A DNA stretch of 64,000 nucleotides from positions 1-64,000 of the forward strand of contig JAGBHM010000017.1 of the NCBI GenBank assembly GCA_017935505.1. The letters are read 5' to 3'. How positions within the stretch are numbered: the first letter of the stretch is position 1; each line of letters opens with the position of its first letter. This document shows positions 29,073 through 37,220 of this stretch, one piece after another. The translations under genes and the position numbers were made by a program. The notes below the pieces were generated by a model that saw only the letters and a list, made by a program, of their open reading frames with translations, searched no databases and was not told the DNA's origin. This DNA comes from Bacteroidales bacterium (GTDB lineage: Bacteria; Bacteroidota; Bacteroidia; Bacteroidales; UBA932).

Positions 29073-29450
29073 ATGAATATTCCTAGCAACTTGAAGTATT
29101 CTAAAGATCACGAGTGGGTGAAAGTAGATGGCAATATTGCAACTGTCGGTATTACAGATTTCGCACAGAGCGAATTGGGAGATATCGTATTTGTTGACAT
29201 CCAGACAGAGGGTGAAGAGTTGGGCGCAAATGAGGTTTTCGGTGCTATTGAGGCCGTTAAAACTGTAGCTGATGCCCTTATGCCTGTTTCTGGTAAAGTT
29301 ATTGAGGTAAATGCTGATTTGGAGGGTGCTCCTGAGTCTGTAAACACAGATCCATACGGTGCAGGCTGGATGATTAAAGTTGAGATGTCTGATCCTGCAG
29401 AGCTCGACAATTTGTTGGATGCTGCCGGTTACGAGGCTATCTGCAAATAA
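29073..29450 (+). CDS. gcvH: GcvH, glycine cleavage system H protein
   Basis: 125-residue lipoyl carrier. The lipoylated lysine is K63 in [16 protein letters not shown], and the YSKDHEWV start and [12 protein letters not shown]-terminal region are typical. In the glycine cleavage system it shuttles the aminomethyl group between P, T and L proteins; none of those genes is in the window. The gene stands alone with its own promoter and terminator. Confidence 0.96.
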   Translation: MNIPSNLKYSKDHEWVKVDGNIATVGITDFAQSELGDIVFVDIQTEGEELGANEVFGAIEAVKTVADALMPVSGKVIEVNADLEGAPESVNTDPYGAGWMIKVEMSDPAELDNLLDAAGYEAICK

Positions 29451-29469
29451 TTCTGCACTTGACAATTAT

Positions 29470-29499
29470 AAAAAAGAGACCTGCTATGGTCTCTTTTTT
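29470..29499 (+). terminator. gcvH terminator
   Basis: Perfect stem AAAAAGAGACC / GGTCTCTTTTT with a six-base loop and terminal T-run, 20 nt after the gcvH stop. Confidence 0.9.
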
Positions 29500-29519
29500 G
29501 TTATATACTCTTTTTAAAG

Positions 29520-29527
29520 TATTTTTG
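29520..29527 (+). promoter_or_regulatory. -7 box for the unknown secreted protein / ltaE pair
   Basis: TATTTTTG, an exact TAnnTTTG match, 23 bases before the ATG at 29551. Confidence 0.5.
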
Positions 29528-29550
29528 TCTTAACTCTAAGAATATTCAAA

Positions 29551-30765
29551 ATGAAAAACAGTTTAAAAATATTGGGCATCATACCGCTCATCATCTTTAC
29601 ACTCTCTGCCACAGAGGCAGTGGCACAGAAAAAGTCCGAGACAAAACTCTTCAAAAAAACAGTGGCTGCGGGCGATACAACAAGTTTCAACAAGTTCCTT
29701 GCAAAATATCCGAACTCGGTGTATACTCCTGTTATTCAGGCAAAAAAAGACTCTCTAATAAAATCATACAATACCACAATCTATACTCAGGAACAGACCG
29801 ATAATATCTTCAGATCAAATGTAGCCGAGCCTGATGCCGTTGCCGGAAAGGACTTCATAGCCTTTTCACAGAGAAAGAACAACATGGAGTCAATTCTGGG
29901 CATAATTGCACCGGACAATGGAGGCAACTATCTCCGCATTGTGAGACTTGAGGAGAATAACGGCGGCTGGCAAATTTCCGCAGATAGACAGGATGCCAGA
30001 TATATCCAAAATGACGGCCTTGCCAAGTTTGCATTTGTGCCGTCGGATAATGATACTGTGGAGTTAGGTAATCTCCAGAATTTGAAAGGTACTTTCTCGC
30101 CAGTAACTGTTAAAGGAGAGAAGTACTTGTTATTCAATTATATAAACTACACAGAGGGTGTTGATGCCCGCAGTGGCTGGGAGAACAATGATGTTGAATT
30201 GATTTCAAATCTGATCTCTTTGTCGGGTGAGAATATTTTCAATACAATGTTCAGTGGAGAGAGAGTTGGCAACTCAATTTATGGAAAATGCAGCGACTCG
30301 GCCCAAGGTGGTATCATGGCTACTCCGCAAATCAACCATTTGGTAGGATATCTTGCAAAACTCAGCTATCTGAAACCTGCAGATAAAGAGAGAGAGCTCA
30401 CAAAAGAGGCAATCAAATGGTGGTACAGCCATAATCCGAAGGGCAAACAGACTCTTGATTTTGGAGTGCTCCAAGAGGATCACCCGATTGTACAGAAGTT
30501 CCTCAAATCGAAGACCATTGAGAGATCTGCAAACAACAGTGCCGACTTTTTTGATATAATGGGAACTACCGTTTTATGTGCACACAATAGAGGAACCGGA
30601 CAATATCTGCTGGTATGGTGTGAGCCTCAACCAAAAAATACAAAAAAGGATAAAACGCTGAATACCATATACTTTGAGAAGGGCAATACTATTGTACTAT
30701 ATTATTATGAGGGTAACCGCACTTCTAAAGAACGCATCAATCTAGGAACCAGACAAAAAAGATAA
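29551..30765 (+). CDS. Secreted protein of unknown function
   Basis: 404 residues with a Sec signal peptide (hydrophobic KILGIIPLIIFTLSA, cleavage after AVA before QKK). I recognise no domain. After the signal there is a short segment that looks like half a TPR unit (AAGDTTSFNKFLAKYPNSVY), then a beta-rich body with several Trp/Tyr residues (IKWWYSHNPKGKQTLDFGVL, QYLLVWCEPQ). It is probably periplasmic. Threonine aldolase follows five nucleotides later, so both are likely co-transcribed, but a functional link is not evident. Confidence 0.7.
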   Translation: MKNSLKILGIIPLIIFTLSATEAVAQKKSETKLFKKTVAAGDTTSFNKFLAKYPNSVYTPVIQAKKDSLIKSYNTTIYTQEQTDNIFRSNVAEPDAVAGKDFIAFSQRKNNMESILGIIAPDNGGNYLRIVRLEENNGGWQISADRQDARYIQNDGLAKFAFVPSDNDTVELGNLQNLKGTFSPVTVKGEKYLLFNYINYTEGVDARSGWENNDVELISNLISLSGENIFNTMFSGERVGNSIYGKCSDSAQGGIMATPQINHLVGYLAKLSYLKPADKERELTKEAIKWWYSHNPKGKQTLDFGVLQEDHPIVQKFLKSKTIERSANNSADFFDIMGTTVLCAHNRGTGQYLLVWCEPQPKNTKKDKTLNTIYFEKGNTIVLYYYEGNRTSKERINLGTRQKR

Positions 30766-30770
30766 AAATT

Positions 30771-31874
30771 ATGAAACACAGTTTTGGAAGCGACAACCAT
30801 TCCGGGGTTCATCCGATGATAATGGAGGCCATTGTAAAGGAGAACCAGAATTTTAAAGTATCATATGGAGAAGACCCTTTTACAAAAGATGTGCTCAAGA
30901 GGCTTGAGAATCTGCTTGGAGGTAATTGCCAGGCACTCTTTGTAATAAACGGCACAGGCGCAAATGTTGTTGCGCTCAGTTCATTTTTGAGCAGCTATCA
31001 GGCGGTCCTTGCACCAGAGACAGCCCATATTAATGTTGATGAGTGCGGAGCTCCTGAGAAATTCTCCGGAAGCAAAATAGTTGCACTGCCGGCTCCTGAT
31101 GGCAAAGTGACTCCAGAAACAGTGGAGAAGGCGCTGATAAACTTTGGCGACCAGCACCATGCGCAGCCGAGGATTTTGTCAATATCACAACCAACAGAAC
31201 TGGGGACACTGTATACTCCTCAAGAGGTTAAAGATCTGGCCGACTTGATGCACTGCCACAACTGCTATCTGCACATGGATGGCTCGAGAATTTCAAATGC
31301 TGCGGCAGCTCTAAATATACCAATCAAATCATTTACCGCAGATTGTGGCGTTGATGTCCTCTCATTTGGAGGCACAAAAAATGGTCTGCTCATGGGAGAA
31401 GCAGTGGTAGTATTCAGTACAGGCAAGATAGATACAGAGTCGGCTTCTGATGAAAATTCAAGGAAAGAGAGTGGAGATTCCAAAAATGCCCAATTTGCAG
31501 ATATTGTAAAATTCGTACGCAAACAGGCAACCCAACTCTATTCAAAAAACCGCTTTATTGCCGCACAGTTTGATGCCTATCTCAAAGATGACCTCTATCT
31601 CAAATTGGCCGAGAGCTCAAACAGTATGGCCAAATATCTGGAGAGCCAGTTGAAAGATATTCCAGAAGTTGTTATCTCAAAAAAGGTTGAGAGCAATGCA
31701 GTCTTTGCAATTCTGCCAAAATGGCTCACAGCGAAACTGCAGGAAAAATACTATTTCTATATATGGGACGAGCACACCGGTGAGGTAAGATGGATGTGCT
31801 CTTTCAATACTAAAAAAGAGGATATAGATGAGTTTGTAGCATATGTCAAAACTCTAATAAAGGAATTTGCATAA
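30771..31874 (+). CDS. ltaE: Low-specificity L-threonine aldolase
   Basis: 367-residue fold-type I PLP enzyme cleaving L-threonine or allo-threonine to glycine and acetaldehyde. The N-terminus FGSDNHSGVHP, the FVINGTGANVVAL cofactor loop, HMDGSRISNAA, and the PLP lysine motif SFGGTKNG (about residues 200-207) identify the family. It is somewhat longer than typical (about 335-345) because of a charged insertion near 225-245 (TESASDENSRKESGDSKNAQ). The glycine product could feed the glycine cleavage system, and gcvH is the gene before the preceding one, but they are separated by a terminator. Confidence 0.93.
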   Translation: MKHSFGSDNHSGVHPMIMEAIVKENQNFKVSYGEDPFTKDVLKRLENLLGGNCQALFVINGTGANVVALSSFLSSYQAVLAPETAHINVDECGAPEKFSGSKIVALPAPDGKVTPETVEKALINFGDQHHAQPRILSISQPTELGTLYTPQEVKDLADLMHCHNCYLHMDGSRISNAAAALNIPIKSFTADCGVDVLSFGGTKNGLLMGEAVVVFSTGKIDTESASDENSRKESGDSKNAQFADIVKFVRKQATQLYSKNRFIAAQFDAYLKDDLYLKLAESSNSMAKYLESQLKDIPEVVISKKVESNAVFAILPKWLTAKLQEKYYFYIWDEHTGEVRWMCSFNTKKEDIDEFVAYVKTLIKEFA

Positions 31875-31889
31875 ACAAACAGGAAGAGT

Positions 31890-31967
31890 CCTAACTTAAA
31901 ATCCAACACTTTCCAAACCTTTTCAAATGGAAATTGTTATTTATACGAAATAGTTTTTTAAGTTAGG
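31890..31967. repeat. 12-bp inverted repeat 3' of ltaE
   Basis: CCTAACTTAAAA (31890-31901) is the exact reverse complement of TTTTAAGTTAGG (31956-31967), enclosing 54 bases. It directly precedes a separate terminator hairpin. Function unknown. Confidence 0.6.
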
Positions 31968-31978
31968 TTAAGTCGGGA

Positions 31979-32016
31979 AGAGCCGCCAACTTCAGATGAG
32001 GTTGACGGCTCTTTTT
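31979..32016. terminator. ltaE terminator
   Basis: Stem AGAGCCG-c-CAAC / GTTG-a-CGGCTCT with a loop of about 10 bases and T5. Placed between ltaE and the convergent lipoprotein gene. Confidence 0.85.
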
Positions 32017-32050
32017 ATCTAAACTCTTTTTCAAGATCTCTCAGTAGGCC

Positions 32051-32530
32051 TTATTGCAGCAAAGACTCGAGATACTCATCTGTAATATCTGCAACAATTA
32101 ACTCTACACCTCTCTCCTTGGCATCTTTTACTACAGCATTTCTCTCTTGGAGAGTACCAAGCAAATATTCAAAAAGCTCTTCAGATATATTCAACTCTTC
32201 TGCCGATTTGCATTTGCTGTAATAATTTCCACTCTCATCCTCTGCCACATTACTGTAAAATCTATAAAAAACTGCCTTCACCTTTGCCAGATTAACATCC
32301 AAAGAATCTTTACACTCACTTTTAGTATCGTTCATAAGATCCCTGGAAAGCATAACAACATCTACATCAAGATAACTGTTGTTATCTACATAGTATTTGG
32401 CAGAATATTTTTGAGAAGAACCTGAATCTGTAGCTCCATTTTGCAATTTTCCACCAGAAGAATTACAGCTTACCATCAATAGAACACCGACGGTAAAAAG
32501 AATAAAAAAATACAAATCAATTTTTTTCAT
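32051..32530 (-). CDS. Unknown lipoprotein
   Basis: 159 residues. The N-terminus has a hydrophobic stretch (YFFILFTVGVLLMVS) ending in a lipobox-like LMVSC, so it is probably cut by signal peptidase II and lipidated at that cysteine. The remainder is acidic and helical with no recognised domain. It is a stand-alone minus-strand gene, and its codon use looks more AT-rich than its neighbours. The lipoprotein call rests only on the lipobox. Confidence 0.65.
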   Translation of the reverse strand: MKKIDLYFFILFTVGVLLMVSCNSSGGKLQNGATDSGSSQKYSAKYYVDNNSYLDVDVVMLSRDLMNDTKSECKDSLDVNLAKVKAVFYRFYSNVAEDESGNYYSKCKSAEELNISEELFEYLLGTLQERNAVVKDAKERGVELIVADITDEYLESLLQ

Positions 32531-32658
32531 AATTACACATAGTTAAATACGTTTAATTTATAAGGGAAAGCCGGCTGATATTTATAAAATCTTACGATAA
32601 AGATAGCCAAAATAGACTAACATTTGAAGATAAATTGATATTTTTACAAAAAAATGTT

Positions 32659-33372
32659 ATGAATAATCATATATCCATAGCTACTGCTTACGATTTGTTA
32701 AAAATAAGGGCAATATGGGATGAGATGTTTCCTGCAGAAAAGGAGTACCAAGATTTCATCTTTTCCGAAATCATCCCTTTATGCACCAATTATATCATAA
32801 AAGAGTGCTCTGGGGCTGTAGTCTCTGTTATATCGCTGATGCCAATGAATTTCGTAAATGATGTAGAGATGCTGCAACTTAAAGGTTGGTACATGTTTGG
32901 TGTTGCAACTAAAAGTGGTTTTGAGGGGAAGGGATATGCTTCATCTCTTATATCTCATACCATTTCAGAGTTACAAAGGAATGGTTATGACTTCATATTT
33001 GAAAGACCTGCAAATCAAGAATTAATAAATTTTTATTTAAAGTTTGGGTTCACAAAACTGATTAAGAAACAAAGATACTCTTTCCAACACATCCAAACAT
33101 TAAAAATCACCCCCTATAACACCCCGCAAAGAGATATTGAAACCATTTCAGATCAGATTTTAACCGAAATAAGGGACGATTTTAAAACAAGATTTGAATG
33201 GGCAAACACAACATTTTTAAAAAAACTGATAGAGCTTGGAGAGATTGATAGGCACAACGAACTCCAGACCTCAGAATCATTACAGGAAAGGTGTTTTATT
33301 GCAGTGAAAATTTTAAATAACACTCCGGATTCAATCTTTAATAATGCCTTTTTCTGCTTTCCAATGGAATAA
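32659..33372 (+). CDS. GNAT-family N-acetyltransferase
   Basis: 237 residues from ATG 32659 (MNNHISIATAYDLL). Acetyl-CoA-binding motif A is visible as MFGVATKSGFEGKGYASSLISH (pattern V-x-x-x-x-x-x-G-x-G) and motif B as ANQELINFYLKFGF. The C-terminal 90 residues are not typical of the simple GNAT fold, recalling the longer Eis-like or YhbS-type proteins. The substrate is unknown. The AT-rich gene stands alone between two hairpins. Confidence 0.8.
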   Translation: MNNHISIATAYDLLKIRAIWDEMFPAEKEYQDFIFSEIIPLCTNYIIKECSGAVVSVISLMPMNFVNDVEMLQLKGWYMFGVATKSGFEGKGYASSLISHTISELQRNGYDFIFERPANQELINFYLKFGFTKLIKKQRYSFQHIQTLKITPYNTPQRDIETISDQILTEIRDDFKTRFEWANTTFLKKLIELGEIDRHNELQTSESLQERCFIAVKILNNTPDSIFNNAFFCFPME

Positions 33373-33428
33373 ATATTAATAGCCCCATCGAGTTCAGACT
33401 AAACAGAAAGAAACTTACCTATAATATA

Positions 33429-33476
33429 AATAAGATGGTTTAACTCTCTATTTATTAGAAGTTAAACCATCTTATT
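33429..33476. terminator. Bidirectional hairpin between GNAT gene and mnmG
   Basis: Perfect 16-base stem AATAAGATGGTTTAAC / GTTAAACCATCTTATT with a 16-base loop between convergent genes. T-runs are weak, so termination strength is uncertain. Confidence 0.65.
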
Positions 33477-33493
33477 CAAAACCATTAATCCAT

Positions 33494-33509
33494 TGTTCCA
33501 CGAGGAACA
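33494..33509. promoter_or_regulatory. Second parS-like site (degenerate)
   Basis: TGTTCCACGAGGAACA, palindromic except for its centre, differs by one base from the site at 33939 and by two from the common parS consensus. The flanking bases extend the symmetry to 20 bp. It lies in the intergenic region, 12 bases past the 3' end of mnmG. Confidence 0.55.
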
Positions 33510-33521
33510 ATTCAATCAAAC

Positions 33522-35531
33522 CTAACGTCCAAAAAACACAAGGAGGACCGATATATCAGCTGGAGAAACACCAGGAATTCTTGAAGCCTGTGCAATTGTT
33601 GTTGGTCTGTGTTTAATCAATTTCTGCCTGCTCTCTATAGAGAGTGAAGTCACCTTTGAAAAATCAAAATTCTCAGGGATAGTTATATTCTCCAATTTAA
33701 GTATTTTGTCTGCAATTCTCTTCTCCCTCTCAATGTAGCCTCTATACTTTATAGCAATCTCAGCACTTTCTAAAATCTCCTTTTGCAGCGTACTCACATT
33801 TCCGACACCATCACCTATCCTGTCTGAAACAGATCTCGCCGGATAATATGGCAACTGCATCTCCTCATCTCCAATTGTATTGAAAGATAGCTTTGCCGGA
33901 AAATCAGCTTCACATTTACTCAGGGAATCATATACCTCTGTTCCACGTGGAACACTCTTTAATAAACCTTCAATATCAACCTGAGGTCTGGAGAGTATCT
34001 CTGACATTTTTTTTCTATTTGGAATTGCGGCAGATTTAACCTCTTCCAAATAATTGTTTACATCTTCTGGATAAACATGCGTTGTATCCATAAAGTCTGT
34101 TATTGCCGAGATGTTTTCATATTTGGCCAACATCAATCTGTAACGCTCTTCAGTAGCCAAACCAATATTGTAACCTATTTCAGTGAGCCTTCTGTCGGCA
34201 TTGTCTTGTCTGAGCAAAATTCTATATTCAGCACGAGAGGTAAACATTCTATAAGGCTCATCCACACCTTTCGTTACAAGATCATCTATAAGCACTCCTA
34301 TATAAGCTTGATCTCTTTTTAAAATAAGCGGCTCTTTCTCCTGCAATTTCAGTACAGCATTGATACCGGCCATCAAACCTTGAGCTGCAGCCTCCTCATA
34401 TCCTGTTGTACCATTCACCTGTCCGGCAAAATAGAACCCCTCAATAATCTTAGATTCCAAGGTCTGCTTCAATTGTGTAGGAGGAAAATAATCATACTCC
34501 ACTGCATAAGCGGGTCTGTAAATTTCAACCTGTTCAAGACCTGGAATACTACGCAAAGCCTTTAATTGAGTTGCAAGCGGAAGTGATGATGAAAATCCCT
34601 GAAGATAATATTCATGAGTATCCCAACCCTCAGGTTCGAGGAAGAGCTGATGAGTATCTTTTCCTTCAAAGGTCCTCAACTTATCTTCAATGCTCGGACA
34701 ATACCTCGGTCCTATTCCATGTATTTTTCCAGAGAATAGTGGAGAGTCTTTAAAACCCTCCCTCAATATATCATGCACCTGCCGATTGGTATGAACCATA
34801 TAACAGCACTTCTGTCTCACTCCATTCTGTATAGGAGAAGGAAGATTTAAATAGGAAAAACGAAATGGCTCAGAATCTCCCTCCTGCATCTCCAATTTGG
34901 AGAGATCAATAGATTTGGCATCTAACCTTGGCGGTGTACCCGTCTTCATCCTTGCTGACTCGATCCCCAACTCTTCCAAACGCTCGGTCAGTCTGTAAGA
35001 AGAGAGCTCTCCTACCCTACCCCCCTCTGTTGTCTCTTTTCCAATAAATAATTTGCCGTTTAGAAACGTCCCTGCGGTAAGGATTGCACTTTTGCACGCA
35101 AATTTTGCACCCATAATCGTTGAAACACCCGTAATCCTTTGATTATCAACAAGTACATCATTTGCAACATCTTGCCAAATAAAAAGATTTGGAGTGTTTT
35201 CCACAATATATCGCCAATTGAAAGAAAAATAGATCCTGTCGCACTGGGCTCTCGGGCTCCACATGGCCGGACCCTTGGATCTGTTGAGCATCCTGAACTG
35301 TATAGTGCTTGCATCAGTTACCAATGCCGAACATCCTCCCAACGCATCAATCTCCCGCACAATCTGACCCTTTGCTATTCCTCCGATGGCCGGGTTGCAG
35401 GACATCTGGGCAATCTTGTTCATGTCCATTGTAATCAACAGAGTCTTTGCACCCATTTTTGCCGAAGCAACGGCAGCTTCACATCCTGCATGCCCCGCCC
35501 CTATCACAATTACATCATACTCTCTATCCAT
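33522..35531 (-). CDS. mnmG: MnmG (GidA), tRNA wobble-uridine modification enzyme
   Basis: 669 residues; FAD protein that with MnmE adds the carboxymethylaminomethyl group to U34 of several tRNAs. The FAD-binding N-terminus is [14 protein letters not shown]; family signatures [37 protein letters not shown] and [15 protein letters not shown] are intact, as is the C-terminal MnmE-binding domain ending [14 protein letters not shown]. It is about 40 residues longer than the usual 620-630 because of extra sequence around 521-575, where the parS-like palindrome is encoded (SVPRGTEV). ybeY lies 12 nt upstream in the same operon. MnmG and oriC/parS are often neighbours in bacteria. Confidence 0.95.
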   Translation of the reverse strand: MDREYDVIVIGAGHAGCEAAVASAKMGAKTLLITMDMNKIAQMSCNPAIGGIAKGQIVREIDALGGCSALVTDASTIQFRMLNRSKGPAMWSPRAQCDRIYFSFNWRYIVENTPNLFIWQDVANDVLVDNQRITGVSTIMGAKFACKSAILTAGTFLNGKLFIGKETTEGGRVGELSSYRLTERLEELGIESARMKTGTPPRLDAKSIDLSKLEMQEGDSEPFRFSYLNLPSPIQNGVRQKCCYMVHTNRQVHDILREGFKDSPLFSGKIHGIGPRYCPSIEDKLRTFEGKDTHQLFLEPEGWDTHEYYLQGFSSSLPLATQLKALRSIPGLEQVEIYRPAYAVEYDYFPPTQLKQTLESKIIEGFYFAGQVNGTTGYEEAAAQGLMAGINAVLKLQEKEPLILKRDQAYIGVLIDDLVTKGVDEPYRMFTSRAEYRILLRQDNADRRLTEIGYNIGLATEERYRLMLAKYENISAITDFMDTTHVYPEDVNNYLEEVKSAAIPNRKKMSEILSRPQVDIEGLLKSVPRGTEVYDSLSKCEADFPAKLSFNTIGDEEMQLPYYPARSVSDRIGDGVGNVSTLQKEILESAEIAIKYRGYIEREKRIADKILKLENITIPENFDFSKVTSLSIESRQKLIKHRPTTIAQASRIPGVSPADISVLLVFFGR
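33939..33954. promoter_or_regulatory. parS-like ParB-binding site inside mnmG
   Basis: TGTTCCACGTGGAACA is a perfect 16-bp palindrome and matches the ParB/Spo0J parS consensus TGTTnCACGTGAAACA at 15 of 16 positions. It lies in the coding sequence of mnmG, codons about 526-531. parA and parB are not in the window. The site is about 16 kb from the proposed oriC. Confidence 0.75.
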
Positions 35532-35543
35532 AATGCCTCTCCC

Positions 35544-35984
35544 CTACTCTTGTCTATTTTCAGCAAAGATCCGATCCAGCAGATCCAATGCCGAATCCTC
35601 AGCCTTACGCATCTCCTTTATATCCTCTTCGGAGTGGTCGTCCCAACCCAGAAGATGAAGGATACCATGTATGATTACCCTATGAAGTTCCCTATCGAAA
35701 TCCTCACCATACTCCACAGCATTTGCCTGCACTGTATCAATACTTATATAAAGTTCGCCGGAAATATCCTTTCCTTCACAATAATCAAATGTTATTATAT
35801 CGGTATAGTAATCGTGGCCCAAAAACTGTATGTTGATTTCAAGGATTGACGGGTCGGAACAGAATATGACATTGATGTCCCTGCACCTCTTTCCACTCTG
35901 TCCGATTACAGATTTGATCCATTTTTTTATAACAAGTTTTGATTTCAAATCAAAGCTTGTATCCTTCTGAAAATAGCGAATCAT
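35544..35984 (-). CDS. ybeY: YbeY, endoribonuclease for rRNA maturation and quality control
   Basis: 146 residues. Single-strand-specific zinc RNase needed for 16S rRNA 3' end processing. The zinc motif HGILHLLGWDDH (about 110-121, three His) is present, with the upstream ITFDYCEG region. It is the first gene of a two-gene operon with mnmG. No exact -7 box is seen ahead of it. Confidence 0.95.
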   Translation of the reverse strand: MIRYFQKDTSFDLKSKLVIKKWIKSVIGQSGKRCRDINVIFCSDPSILEINIQFLGHDYYTDIITFDYCEGKDISGELYISIDTVQANAVEYGEDFDRELHRVIIHGILHLLGWDDHSEEDIKEMRKAEDSALDLLDRIFAENRQE

Positions 35985-36023
35985 TATTCTTTGAAATTAA
36001 TAGACAAAATCATCAAAAGTTAC

Positions 36024-36031
36024 TACCTTTG
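36024..36031 (+). promoter_or_regulatory. -7 box for mdh
   Basis: TACCTTTG, an exact match, 82 bases before the mdh ATG, leaving a leader of about 78 nt. Confidence 0.6.
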
Positions 36032-36113
36032 CACTATTCTAATATGCCGCAAAGCTACAATTTAGAAACTGAAAAATAAAACTTGATATCAATTTAAATT
36101 AAAGAAATTTATT

Positions 36114-37055
36114 ATGGCAAAAGTAAGTGTTATTGGTGCCGGTAATGTTGGCGCTACATGTGCAAACGCTATGTTGCATATGAAATTCTGTTCAGAGATT
36201 GTTCTATTGGACATCAAAGAGGGTGTTTCTGAGGGTAAAGCATTGGATATGACCCAAACTGCCAACCTTTATCAGTTCAATACCAAAATTACAGGTGTTA
36301 CCAATGATTATAAAGCAACTGCAAAATCAGACGTTGTTGTAATCACTTCAGGTATTCCTAGAAAACCAGGCATGACCCGTGAGGAGCTTATCGGTGTTAA
36401 TGCTGGTATCGTTAACGGTGTTGTTGAGAATGTATTGAAATACTCTCCAAATGCAATTATCGTTATCATCGCAAACCCTATGGATACTATGACATACCTT
36501 ACTTACAAGAAGAGCGGTCTTCCTAAGAACAGAGTAATCGGTATGGGCGGTATCCTCGACAGCAGCCGTTTCACTACATATTTGAGCAAAGCTCTCAAAG
36601 GCGCACAGAGCGATATCGAGGGTATGGTTATCGGTGGTCATGGTGATACTACTATGATTCCTCTTATCCGTTTTGCAAACTACAGAGGTATTCCTGTAAC
36701 TGAGCTTCTTTCTAAAAATGCTGCACAACAAGTTGTTGCCGACACTATGGTTGGTGGTGCAACCCTTACAAAACTTCTTGGAACTTCTGCTTGGTATGCA
36801 CCAGGTGCTGCAGGAGCTGTTCTTGTTAAATCAATCGTTCTTGATGAGAAGAAAGTATTCCCTTGCTGCGTAGCTCTTGAGGGTGAGTATGGCCAGAATG
36901 ACATCTGTATAGGTGTTCCTGTTGTTATAGGTAAAAAAGGTTGCGAGAAGATCGTTAAACTTAAACTCAACAACGAGGAGCAAGAGTTGTTCAACAAGAG
37001 CGCAGATGCTGTAAGAAAGACCAACAGCGTGCTCAAAGAGATGAATATTATCTAA
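36114..37055 (+). CDS. mdh: Malate dehydrogenase
   Basis: 313 residues. NAD-dependent interconversion of malate and oxaloacetate; in anaerobic Bacteroidales it runs toward malate, then fumarate, for the fumarate reductase encoded at 41.5-44.3 kb. The NAD loop is GAGNVGATCANAM, with substrate arginines in GIPRKPGMTREELI and the catalytic His in VIGGHGDTTMIPL. LDH-like MDH type. Codon usage looks strongly biased, as for a highly expressed gene. Confidence 0.97.
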   Translation: MAKVSVIGAGNVGATCANAMLHMKFCSEIVLLDIKEGVSEGKALDMTQTANLYQFNTKITGVTNDYKATAKSDVVVITSGIPRKPGMTREELIGVNAGIVNGVVENVLKYSPNAIIVIIANPMDTMTYLTYKKSGLPKNRVIGMGGILDSSRFTTYLSKALKGAQSDIEGMVIGGHGDTTMIPLIRFANYRGIPVTELLSKNAAQQVVADTMVGGATLTKLLGTSAWYAPGAAGAVLVKSIVLDEKKVFPCCVALEGEYGQNDICIGVPVVIGKKGCEKIVKLKLNNEEQELFNKSADAVRKTNSVLKEMNII

Positions 37056-37087
37056 TTTTCAATTGATTATCAACAATTGCGCTATTT

Positions 37088-37199
37088 TTTAAGCGACTGC
37101 ATTTAATTGATTATTAATTGTTTATATTTATAGCAAGAAGTTTATCAACATTTTTTGTTTCAGATTATAAATAATTTATTAATTTTACAGTCGCTTAAA
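37088..37199. repeat. 12-bp inverted repeat in the mdh-tonB gap
   Basis: TTTAAGCGACTG (37088-37099) is the exact reverse complement of CAGTCGCTTAAA (37188-37199), 88 bases apart. The right arm ends 21 bases before the tonB ATG, so it may influence tonB expression or be mdh's 3' structure. Function unknown. Confidence 0.55.
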
Positions 37200-37220
37200 T
37201 ACGGAAAACACGCTAATAAT

